Program-made: the position numbers and the translations under genes | Shown: piece after piece, positions 47,976-57,628 of the stretch | Layout: each line of letters begins with the position of its first letter | Position numbering within the stretch: the stretch's first letter is position 1 | Assembly (NCBI RefSeq): GCF_026151205.1 | Contig: NC_087076.1 | Coordinates: 13,253,675-13,317,674, forward strand | Direction of reading: 5' to 3' | Length of the DNA: 64,000 nt | Source: Bolinopsis microptera | Lineage: Eukaryota > Ctenophora > Tentaculata > Lobata > Bolinopsidae | The notes under the pieces: model-generated | What the model was told of the DNA's origin: nothing | The model's input: only the letters and a program-made list of their open reading frames with translations | The model's database searches: none

Positions 47976-49610
47976 GGCTATCCATTATCGGTATGAAATC
48001 TTTTATCTAGATAAACAGATAAAAATTTAGGTTTTATCTAGATAAAACCGATAAAACCGATAATTTTTCTGCTGAAGGCCAAAGCCAAAATGTTTTCCAA
48101 ATTTCACAAAAACTGATTGTCGACTTTTATTACTGTTTACCAGTAATCTTGCTAAAGTACAATTTCCTTTCTTTTGAAAATATTAGAGCATCAGTTTTCT
48201 TCTCCGGGGAACAATAGTGTACCAGTTCTCTTCAAAACAGTAGACCAACGGTTTGTCTTCTCCTAAGAACAGTAGTGTACCAGTTCTCTTCAAAACAGTA
48301 GATCACCGGTTTCCTTCTCCTAAAAACAGTAGTGTACCAGTTCTCTTCAAAACAGTAGACCAAGGGTTTCCTTCTCCTGAGAACAGTAACGCACTAGTTC
48401 TCTTCAAAACAGTAGACCACCGGTTTCCTTCTCCTGAGAACAGTAACGCACTAGTTCTCTTCAAAACAGTAGACCACCGGTTTCCTTCTCCTGAAAACAG
48501 TAGTGCAACAGTTCTCTTCAAAACAGTAGACCACTGGTATCCTTCTCCTGAGAACAGTAATGCACTAGTTCTCTTCAAAACATTAGACCACCGGTTTCCT
48601 TCTCCTGAGAACAGTAACGCACTAGTTCTCTTCAAAACAGTAGACCACCGGTTTCCTTCTCCTGAGAACAGTAGTGCACCAGTTCTTTTCAAAACAGTAG
48701 ACCAAGGGTTTCCTTCTCCTGAGAACAGTAACGCACTAGTTCTCTTCAAAACAGTAGACCACCGGTTTCCTTCTCCTGAGAACAGTAACGCACTAGTTCT
48801 CTTCAAAACAGTAGATCACCGGTTTCCTTCTCCTGAGAACAGTAGTGCACCAGTTCTCTTCAAAACAGTAGACCACCGGTTTCCTTCTCCTGAGAACAGT
48901 AGTGCACCAGTTCTCTTCAAAACATTAGACCACCGGTTTCCTTCTCCTGAGAACAGTAGTGCACCAGTTCTCTTCAAAACAGTAGACCACCGGTATCCTT
49001 CTCTTGAGAACAGTAGTGCAACAAATACCAATTCTCCTCGAAACAGTAAAACATTTAAAGTGATTCAGTGAACCGTTTCCTTATCCTGTGGATAACTTGG
49101 AGCAACAGATTCCTTCTCCTGAAGACAATGTTTCACGCCTAGAACACTTACGGAATTTAATTGAGTGCCCTGCCGCCTGCCGGTATTTTTGACTCTTGTT
49201 AACAGTAACATGATCGTTCCTGTCTCCAGAATGGTTCAAGTAAGGTAGAACGCCAGCACCCTAGCCTCAACTTCAAGATAACAATGTCAATAACTTTCTC
49301 TAGACTTTTACAGTTCTACAGTTCTACAGTTCCATAGGTATACAAATGTAAATAAACATCTTAAGCTCACATTTAAGTAAACTACCTCTTCTATCATACT
49401 ATAAAACGTTTGGGACTGTTTCTTGGATTACTTGGGAAGGCAAAAAACACTAATATTTCTTTAAAATTTTACGGTATTGTGGCAGTTTTTTCGGTAATTT
49501 CTAGTGAATTTTTATACCGATAAAAATATGTTTTATCTAGATAAACAGATAACCTTTTTTAACGAATTATCGGAGATAATTATCGGTAACGATTATCGGA
49601 GTGGATAGCC
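47976..49610. mobile_element. 1.6-kb element with GGCTATCCA inverted ends, TA-flanked, carrying a 57-bp minisatellite
   Basis: The ends GGCTATCCA and TGGATAGCC are exact inverted repeats, bordered by TA on both sides (47974-47975 and 49611-49612). Close inside lie ATTATCGGTA-type blocks and the palindrome TTTATCTAGATAAA, found near both ends. It interrupts a TCTTCCAATGTGTC minisatellite of the LTR element. The TA borders fit a Tc1/mariner-type target choice; no transposase is encoded, so it is a non-autonomous element. Confidence 0.72.
48195..49072 (+). repeat. 57-bp minisatellite, about 15 units, open in one frame on each strand
   Basis: The unit combines TTCTCCTGAGAACAGTAG, a GCACCAGTTCTCTTC part and AAAACAGTAGACCACCGG. 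With 57 bp it encodes a 19-residue repeat (PSPENSSAPVLFKTVDHRF) for 272 codons on plus from 48253, and another open repeat on minus. Two variants (SSAPV and SNALV) alternate, and several second- and third-position changes occur. No initiation context, signal or domain supports expression. Confidence 0.9.
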
Positions 49611-49925
49611 TAGTCTTCTTCCAATTTCTCCATGTGTCTTCTTCCAATGTGTTCACGTGTCTCCTTCCAATGTCTCCATGTGTCTTTTTCCAATGTCTTC
49701 ATGTGTCTTCTTCCAATATGTTCACGTGTCTTCTTCACAGGTCTCCGACTCTCCACTTTTTTCCTCCCAATGTTTTCATATGTCTCTTCCCAATGCCATG
49801 TGTCTTCTTCCAATGTCTCCATGTGTCTTCTTCCAATGTGCTCACGTGTCTCCTTCACAGGTCTCCATGTGTCTTCTTCCAATGTGCTTACGTGTCTCCT
49901 TCACAGGTGTCCATGTGTCTTCTTC

Positions 49926-50235
49926 GTGACCTCCAATTCATCTGTCATCCAATCAGTCTCCGATCCATGTTTCTATGTGACCTCCAATCCATGTGTCCTC
50001 CAATCTGTCTCCGATCCATGCTTCTATGTGACCTCCAATTCATTTGTCATCCAATCAGTCTCCGATCCATGTTTCTATGTGACCTCCAATCCATGTGTCC
50101 TCCAATCTGTCTCCGATCCATATTTCTATGTGACCTCCAATTCATGTGTCCTCCAATCTGTCTCCGATCCAAACTTTCATGCGACCTCCAATTCATGTGT
50201 CATCCAATCTGTCTCCGATCCATGCTTCTGGTCAC
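49926..50235 (+). repeat. 51-bp minisatellite, about six units
   Basis: Units combine GTGACCTCCAATCCATGTGT, CCTCCAATCTGTCTCCGATC and CATGCTTCTAT. The length is a multiple of three, so frames remain open without evidence of a gene. It lies inside the LTR element. Confidence 0.85.
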
Positions 50236-50444
50236 CACTCACCATGCTTCTTGTCACCACTCACCATGTTCCTATATTATTTCCACTATTTACCACTAGT
50301 ATTGCCACTGCGATATCTCCAAGTGGATTGACGTGTCTCCTTCCAATATCAGTACTCACCACGGTCCAACAGCACCTTTATAATTACCACTAGTATCGCC
50401 ACCGCAATATCTCCTAGTGCCTCGATGTGTCTATTTCTAATACC

Positions 50445-51445
50445 ACTCTCACCCGTCACCAATCACCATGCTCCAATAGTAGTTCCACTATTTATCACCT
50501 CTTACCATGCTCCAATAGTAATTCCACTACTTATTACCCCTCACCATGCTCCAATAGTAATTCCACTATTTATCCTCTCTCACCATGCTCTAATAGTAAT
50601 TCCACTATTGTTACCTCTCGCCATGCTCCAATAGTAATTCCACTATTGTCACCTCTCACCTTGCTCCAATAGTAATTCCACTATTCATCACCTCTCACCA
50701 TGCCCCAATAGTAATTCCACTAATGTCACCTCTCGCCATGCTCCAATAGTAATTCCAATATTGTCACCTCTCACCATGCTCCTATAGTAATTCCACTATT
50801 TATCACCTCTCACCATGCTCCAATAGTAAATCCACTATTGTCACCTGTCACCATGCTCCAATAGTAATTCCACTATTTATCCTCTCTCACCATGCTCTAA
50901 TAGTAATTCCACTATTGTTACCTCTCGCCATGCTCCAATAGTAATTCCACTATTGTCACCTCTCACCATGCTCCAATAGTAATTCCACTATTCATCACCT
51001 CTCACCATGCTCCAATAGTAATTCCACTATTGTCACCTCTCACCATGCTCCAATAGTAATTTCACTATTTATCACCTCTCACCATGCTCCAATAGTATTT
51101 CACTAGTCACTGCTAGTATCACCACCTCCAATAGTAATTCCACTAGTCACCACTGCACTAGTACCACCACCTCCAATAGTAATTCCACTAGTCACCACTG
51201 GTACCACCACCTCCAATAGTAATTCCACTAGTCACCACTGGTACCACCACCTCCAATAGTAATTCCACTAGTCACCACTAGTACCACCACCTCCAATAGT
51301 AATTCCACTAGTCACCACTAGTACCACCACCTCCAATAGTAATTCCACTAGTCACCACTAGTACCACCACCTCCAATAGTAATTCCACTAGTCACCACTA
51401 GTATCACCACCTCCAATAGTAATTCCACTAGTCACCACTAGTATC
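50445..51445 (+). repeat. Two adjoining ~40-bp minisatellites
   Basis: From 50445 to about 51105 the unit is CACCATGCTCCAATAGTAAT followed by TCCACTATT and CACCTCT variants. From about 51115 to 51445 the unit is exactly 40 bp, CACCACCTCCAATAGTAATT followed by CCACTAGTCACCACTAGTAC. The shared core AATAGTAATTCCACTA shows that one array derived from the other. Confidence 0.92.
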
Positions 51446-52697
51446 AAATTGGAACTATTCGCAAAACAAGCAACTGAGCAAACAACCGCTATCTTGTTTA
51501 ATAGAGGAAACTGAATACTTTTAAAAACTCGCAAACTATAACTAAACATTTAACGACAGCCACTCTATATGTATCTTAGATCATGGCTCAGCACCAGGTG
51601 CTCTTATTATATTAAACACCCAGCTCAGACGTAACACGATATTATTCTTCAACCTAATATAAATGTTTCAAGTGCACACCAATACAAGTACAACCATAAC
51701 TTTCTATCTCGCACTTCACTCACTCAATACAATACTCACCTGTCCGTTACATTTCTCAGCCCTGTATTTCTCGACTTTTACTATCATTATTAAAACAGTG
51801 TCTCACACAGTCACTCCTTGACTTTAATTACAAAATTGCTTTCGTATCATCATATTCGAATATTCGACCTGCTAATTTATCACAGTCTTCACATAAAAAG
51901 CAGTACTATAACTATAACTAGTTTCTTTCATCATAGAAAATACCATACCCTGGCACCCCCCAAAACATAAAACGCACTCAAAACGTACCACGTTTTCAAA
52001 CCAATACACTGCTTAAATTCACTAGTGACGTCACATCTCTCCGAATAACCTCCCTCTCCCTTTCCAATGCTAGCATCACCCGGGTCTCATTTATATAAAT
52101 TTCATCTCTCGACTCTCTCCCCATACCTCTCTCGCCCACTCCAAACTCTTCCTCCCGAAATCTCCCATAATATAAAAATACGTAGCGCTACAAAAAGAAA
52201 ACAAGTCTGACACACAACAGAACGATTCAGCAGGCAGCCACTCCCACTGAGGCTCTGGTGGCTGAAAGTATGTCAAGTCTGCCGTCTTAAAACTTAAAAT
52301 AAGAAACAGTAAACCATAAACTGCTCACGTACCCCCCTCGATAATAATCATAACACTCTCCTGATACAATCCCTCAACGGATTGACATTTATTCCTCAAA
52401 ATATCTCCTCAGCCCCTCCTAACCTGTGCCCCTCCGGTACCTAACCTCCCTTCCCCTCCATGATGAAAGAAACCCAAAAATATCATTTAAACTTCACACT
52501 TAACCGTGCCTTCATTTACTGCTCTTGCACTGTACTAATCTGACAACGGTACCTGTAAACACTGTTACAATATAACATAACTATACTCCTCACACCTGTC
52601 AATTCACTCTTGAATAATAAGTAATCTCCTCCCTACCTCAATTAAACTACAAACAATCTATCCTATAATAAAATAGGATCCTACCGTTCGCGCCATT
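51446..52697 (-). other. Unique interior of the LTR element, including the primer-binding-like site
   Basis: No gag or pol motif is found in any frame; the longest open frame is 61 codons with no known domain. At the right edge, read on minus, TGGCGCGAACGGTAGG lies two bases from the LTR and resembles a tRNA primer-binding site. The sequence CCTATAATAAAATAGGATCC next to it is a short palindrome. Confidence 0.55.
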
Positions 52698-53366
52698 TGT
52701 AAGCAGTCATCACTTGCTTCAGATTCGTAGATTATTTGTAGTAATTTAGGTTACGAACAACAAAAACGAAAGTAATAATTATGGTAAAAAAGGGTAAGAA
52801 ACAAAATTATTAACAATCCAATTACCACAAAATACACTTCCTAATTACTCTGACTTATAACGCCCTACATCTACTGTAAAACACACGTCCTTACTCTACC
52901 CTTACTTATCACCCTCGTTAACCGTCTCTAACGGAGTCTTACCCTTAAACTACACTTACATAACACTGGGGGGGGGTGTTACCCAAAAAAACCCAACTCC
53001 TACCCAAGAAAAGGTAATACTGGGATTGGGTTTTTTTGGGTTTTTTTGGGTTTTTTAAACAAAATTTAAACAAAATTCTAGCCATTTCATTAATTTTATT
53101 GAATGTGAATTATTTCCCACTGAGTCTTACCTACGTGTTGTTCTCATGTCTTAACTTAATAGATAGTTTACATAGTATATGAGTGTGTTTATATTGATAG
53201 TATGTTATCACGATAGCAAACAGGATGTCTCGATCATCGAGATATAATCCATATGAATGCACAAAGTGGAAATGTGCCAAATGTGGCAAATGTGTTCTCC
53301 TGTCATGGAAGGAGGCTATGACGAAGGTCAAGGGCAAGTCAAAGCACATGACTTAAATTACTTGAC

Positions 53367-53945
53367 TTAAGGCGGCTTCAGAGTCCGAGTCTCAATGATG
53401 TGTCTCCAAAGCTTTCTGTCCGCCATAAGCTCCTTAATCTCCCCAGTGTTCTTGAGTACGGTGTCATGTCACTTATTAGGTTATCGACGAAAGTGAGCGG
53501 TGGTCTGCCCCTCCCTCTGGTCCCATGGCTAGGTTCCCGAAGGAGAAGTTGGTGTACTGCCAGGTCATCATATCGCTGGATCTCTGGATGTGCCCAGCCG
53601 ACCTCATTCTTCTGGCCTGTATCTTCGAACTAACTCTTGGGAGTGATTTAAAGACCTCTTTGTTGGTGCGATGTTCTCTCCAGTCCACGTTTAGGGCCAT
53701 CCAAAGCATTTTACTGTAACATCCGTCTATTCTTTTCAAAGATTCTGTCATTGTCCACGTTTCCGTTACAGGAAGATTGATTCAACTGTAGCCTTGAAAC
53801 AGACGGATCTTTAAATCTCGGCGCAAATTGGACCTCCATATAGCCTTCATTTTGTGGTAGGCAGCCCATGCCTTGGCCTTGCGTACCCTAAAGTCGTGCT
53901 CTGTTGTACTTATCCAGGCTCCTGGGTAGACAAAATCCTCAACTA
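53367..53945 (-). pseudogene. RTE-type LINE, reverse transcriptase C-terminal fragment, cargo of E4
   Basis: On minus, 53760-53945 encodes a YPGAWI-like motif, RKAKAWAAYHKMKAIW and KIRLFQGYS. The frame at 53476-53751 then gives RIDGCYSKMLWMALNVDW, PRVSSKIQARRMRSAGH and more. A third frame ends in KELMADRKLWRHIIETRT with a stop at 53367. The order matches the C-terminal part of RTE-like reverse transcriptases. Frameshifts make it a dead fragment. Confidence 0.7.
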
Positions 53946-54344
53946 AGGGTAACAGCCAACACCTCTTTAGCTACTGTGCATTCCACAGTAAAGATTTACG
54001 AGTCTCAAAGCCTCTTGTAGACCAAGAGTTAAGGAGTCAATAGATCAAATTATTGAACTTCCGGGGCTCAATGTCTCCCGTCGACCGTCCTGCCTTTAGC
54101 CTGGACCCCCTGTCCAGTATCCAGTCTTCACCACGTGGAGGTAGTGGCTTTCATCATGCTGTCCGATGAGTGTCTGGAAGAGGGCACCAGCAGGATACCC
54201 CTTTTCAAAGTTCTGGGAGCCTCACATCAGACCAGTGCTTCCACCCAGCTTCTATCCAGCGGTGACGCCTTGGGCCACCCAAGCTTCACACAACCATTGA
54301 AAGACCACCTTCCTACTTGTAAAAATTTTGATGATGCGATAAGA

Positions 54345-54830
54345 ACACTGTAACTTTGAAGGAGAGGCTTTCCAACCATCTTCTGACGGAGCAGAGAGTG
54401 ACGAAGCGGAAACAGATGATGAAGAAGAGGAAGTGGAGGATATTGACTCATCAGAGGAATGGGCGAAAATAGTAACTGTGTATGGTGATGCTCTGCATCA
54501 TGATACGGCTGTTGAGGTTTGCCTCTATGGAGGGCGAGATCGAATGCCATCCCAGTCAAGATTTTAGCGACTCCAGGGCCATAAACAAGCGAAGATATCA
54601 CTTAATATCACATGTGATCACGCAGCTGATGGTAACTGCAAGATTCTTTCAGTTGGAGATAGAGTATGGTTTCTCGTTAAGCGGATGATCAGGAAAACGG
54701 AAACAGAGATCGTGAAGGTGAGAAGAAAGGCTTTATTCCTCTCGTACCGGTTGCGGTTGGGGTCATCAGTGAGTTGCGTCCCTACTAACTCAATTTGCCA
54801 TGGCCATCGAAGTGAGCATTACATATATGG
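54345..54830 (+). pseudogene. Coding-like debris in E4, acidic segment and DGNC motif
   Basis: From 54358 one frame gives a highly acidic stretch (DEAETDDEEEEVEDIDSSEE) ending in a stop near 54569. After a shift the sequence encodes HAADGNCKILSVGDRVWF. The D-G-N-C string is reminiscent of OTU-type cysteine proteases found in some transposons, but the catalytic His and the rest of the fold are not visible. The function is unknown, and the breaks argue against a working gene. Confidence 0.25.
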
Positions 54831-56356
54831 CTGATATCATATCTGGATGGCCAACTTCTTCTGAGCACATCAGTGAATAAAATACTGCTTTTGGGTGATA
54901 TTTAAGCGATTATATCTATTGTGATGTTGTAGTGATGAACAACAACAGTGATGTTGTACTGATAATTGTTTTGCTAGGTGCCTACATGATTTTATTTCCT
55001 TCAAATGAAAAATTTGTAAAAAACCCAAAAAAACCCAACTCCTACCCTGAAAAAGGTCATACTGGGATTGGGTTTTTTTGGGTTTTTTTGGGTTACACCC
55101 CCCCCCCCCCCCCCCAACACTGCACTTTTAGCCCTCGCTGACCGTCCTTATATCAGGCCCAAATCCACTATAGTTCATTCTCGCTCTACCTGAGCCCGAT
55201 TGTTGTTGACACGAACCCACTCGTGTTGGATTAACCCGTGTTAACCCTGGCTACAACACAGCCTATTCCTGCTCTCCTGAGTTAACCAATGTTGACTCTC
55301 CCTACGCTTAAGCCAGACTGCTCATTTCCTCCGCACAGTTCCACTAACTACAGTCCACGATAATGCTCTCTCCAGGATCCTAACGTAACAGGTCCTGGCT
55401 CCAAAGTGTCCTACATCAATGGCCCTCGATTCGGGCAAACTCAATCTCCTTCTTCCAGGTCCAGCCCCCAGATATAAATACTGACCCGTCCGTGGTTTTT
55501 CACCCGACCTCTCTAACCAGACTCACGTGCCCCTGCTCACACCTTTGGCAGCTGGTCTTATCTCCCACTAAAGCTTCATTGTCCCGAGTCCAGGTGTTAC
55601 GACTATTCATCTTTTTACCAAAGCTTCCTGTCTGATGACCTCTGAATCCATAGTTTGTTAGAACTCACATCTATCTTTGACTCTATATCTACACAAAGGC
55701 TTTACGTCTGAGGTTTCCTAAATTCATTGTCTCTCCTCCAGAGTGACATATTTCTCGTCCGTCCAGGTGAGGTCCAACACACAATCTCCATTGTATTCTC
55801 TTTCTCTAACTTTCCCTAACCACAGACCAGAACTGGATGTTCCACTTCCACTGCCTTATTACACAATACTGCCTTATTACACAATACTGCCTTATTACAC
55901 AATACTATCTAAAATCTATCAAATAATCTAGATCAAATAATCACGGCTTACAAAGTTATTGCTAATTCCTTTACAAAACTTAGCAAGTGCTATTAACAAT
56001 ATCCTAATGGATCATGGAAATTGAAATGTTCAATTTTCTTTTCATAAATGATAATTATAATGCGAAGTTTTATTTACCCCAAGTTTGGAGAGTAAGTAGG
56101 TTAAACTGGGAATGCCCCTTCCCAGGGACCACATCACCCCTAATAAACCATTCAATATCATGGGAGACCATGCACAGCCTCGGATTATAGTATAATGACT
56201 TCGAATAAACCTTTTTTGTCTCTTAAAAAGGCTTAGAAAACTAGATTTATTTACCTCATTTTACCTCATTTTACCTCATCCCAATTTTGCCTTTTTTGGC
56301 TGGCCTCATGAGGTAAAATGAGGTTGACCCCCCCCCCCCCCCCCCCCCACAGACGA

Positions 56357-57628
56357 ATATTTTCGAGTGCACATTATATCTAGATTAGCAGCATCTTTGA
56401 TAAAATACACATCACTGATATCACCATCCACGTCCTTGTCACTAGCCTGAGCAGAGAACACAAGGAGGAGTGACGTGTCTGGACTGTGAAGACAACTCTA
56501 TTCAGCAGTCAGCTGTGTACAGTTACAGGCCTACTACCAGGGCTCATGATCATGACCACTTGGTTATCCTAACACATGCCAACCCAGGGACTGGCAAAGG
56601 ACTGGATGCTATCTTTTTGTGGGTTCCAAATACTCAGCCCCTCTTGAACAATAGTGGGTGTTAAATGAACTCGACAAATACCATTTCAATGTCGAGGCGA
56701 GATACTGTTTAGAGATTTACTTTGCAGCAAGGCTTAAATTACGATTCTATAAATTCGTAATGAAAAGATATTAGATAGAACACTAAAAAGCTATACAGTA
56801 TACACTATACAGTATACATACAATATAATCGTAATAATAAAATAGTCAAAAACCACATAATATAAGGGGTCGTTAACATATTACTTAAACCCTAACCTGG
56901 TAACCTTGTTGCCTGCACAAGAGCAATTCTAACTGTCCATCCACATTTTCTGTGAAAAAACTGATATGAATCCTATCTGAACAAAATGCTATGTTGATTG
57001 TTGTCTAGCTGTTATCTAGCTCTTCTTGAGTCTCTGTCCTCTGTCCTGTCGTGCATCCCTCAGTCATGTTCGCTTCTTCTTATCTCCTCTTATCTCTTTG
57101 TAGTCGTTGCCGGTCTGTCTCTCATTTGTCACAAGATTAACAATTCCTAACCAGAGTACGTTAGATGAGCATGACCGGATCTTAACTGAATTATTGGAGT
57201 TAAAATATACAGGCTACGTCTGTAGTCCGGTCTGTAAGTTACCATGGAAGTCCATGATACTTAATGCCTCGGCAGCTGTATGCACTGAAATTAAGTAGTT
57301 GCCCAGTTAAACGTCGCAATTGGGTTGTGAACAGGAACAACCAAAATTACTGTACTCAGCCCATCACAAAAACGTGGGTGTTAAATAAAGCTCATTAAGA
57401 AAAGCTTAGCTCTGCTAAAAAATGTTTTATATGCTGACAAAATTCTATAGCAGAGGAACTTAAAGCGGGTGGGTGTAAGGAAAATAAAGGAAAATTGTGC
57501 CAATTCCAAGAAAATAGAGCCTATATATTAACTTTGTATAAATACAAAGTTGTTTCTGCCTTTCTCTGATATCATGAGTCATTGTAAACAAACTCAATGT
57601 ATAACACCGTATCTGATCAGGTAGTGTC
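56357..57628. other. Intergenic sequence between E5 and NOG1
   Basis: No gene is firmly supported. A 64-codon open frame at 56470-56664 has no recognised domain. On minus, the flank of E5 (56346-56446) joins in frame with the left flank (42600-42681) as described in the findings. The last 500 bp would hold the NOG1 promoter; no TATA or other element could be identified with confidence. Confidence 0.45.

Larger units (their letters stand above)
47790..49925 (+). repeat. 21-30-bp minisatellite (TCTTCCAATGTGTC type), split by the TA-flanked element
   Basis: Units of the form CTCCATGTGTCTTCTTCCAA with TGT(G/C)TTCACGTGTC variants occupy 47790-47972 and 49613-49925. The TA-flanked element at 47976-49610 divides the array. 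Cys/Ser-rich open frames here mirror the repeat. Confidence 0.8.
52968..55115. mobile_element. G-capped element E4 (2148 bp) inside the right LTR
   Basis: The left end is a G run then TGTTACCCAAAAAAACCCAA. The right end is the inverted counterpart with one change, followed by about 18 C. An exact 6-bp duplication, AACACT, flanks it (52962-52967 and 55116-55121), and the other LTR preserves the empty site with a single AACACT at 45792-45797. The block with ACTCCTACCC and ATACTGGGATTGGG occurs near both ends in the same orientation. Its interior holds a LINE fragment on minus and a stretch with broken coding character on plus. Confidence 0.92.
45528..55952 (-). mobile_element. LTR retrotransposon without gag/pol (LARD-like), with a nested insertion
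   Basis: Two direct repeats with TGTAAGC...GGCTTACA ends flank a 6.07-kb interior, and a 4-bp duplication AAGT borders the whole. The terminal TG/CA, the short inverted ends and the duplication are LTR hallmarks. Orientation is inferred as minus from a primer-binding-like site at 52680-52695, reading TGGCGCGAACGGTAGG two bases from the right LTR. No clear polypurine tract is seen before the other LTR. No gag, protease, integrase or reverse transcriptase motif occurs in any frame, so it would have needed another element's proteins. Most of the interior between 46.6 and 51.4 kb is tandem repeats. Confidence 0.8.
52698..55952 (-). repeat. LTR, copy interrupted by element E4
   Basis: This copy spans 3255 bp. 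Subtracting the 2148-bp insertion and one 6-bp duplication gives 1101 bp, exactly the length of the uninterrupted LTR. Near identity of the pair indicates a recent insertion of the LTR element, and E4 entered later still. Confidence 0.92.
42682..56347. mobile_element. G-capped element E5 (13.7 kb as found), carrying a foldback and a nested LTR element
   Basis: The left end is eight G then TCAACCTCATTTTACCTCA; the right end is the inverted counterpart followed by about 20 C. The sequence CACAGACGA (8-9 bp, first C shared with the C run) flanks it at 42673-42681 and 56348-56356. A block of about 70 bp containing CATCCCAATTTTGCC and GGCTGGCCTCATGAGG is present at both ends in the same orientation. 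Removing the nested LTR element and its 4-bp duplication leaves about 3.2 kb, including the foldback at 42777-45057. No transposase is visible. Confidence 0.75.

Noticed and set aside
50445-51445. Regular 40-bp repeats as a CRISPR array
   Set aside because: There are no unique spacers between the repeats; the array is a direct minisatellite in eukaryotic DNA.
45528-55952. The 1101-bp direct repeats as a segmental duplication
   Set aside because: Ends are TGTAAGC/GGCTTACA, an AAGT duplication borders the whole, and a primer-binding-like site adjoins one copy; an LTR element explains all of this better.
42682-56347. E5 as a Helitron or Polinton
   Set aside because: No helicase, polymerase B, integrase or capsid motif occurs; Helitrons lack inverted ends and target duplications.
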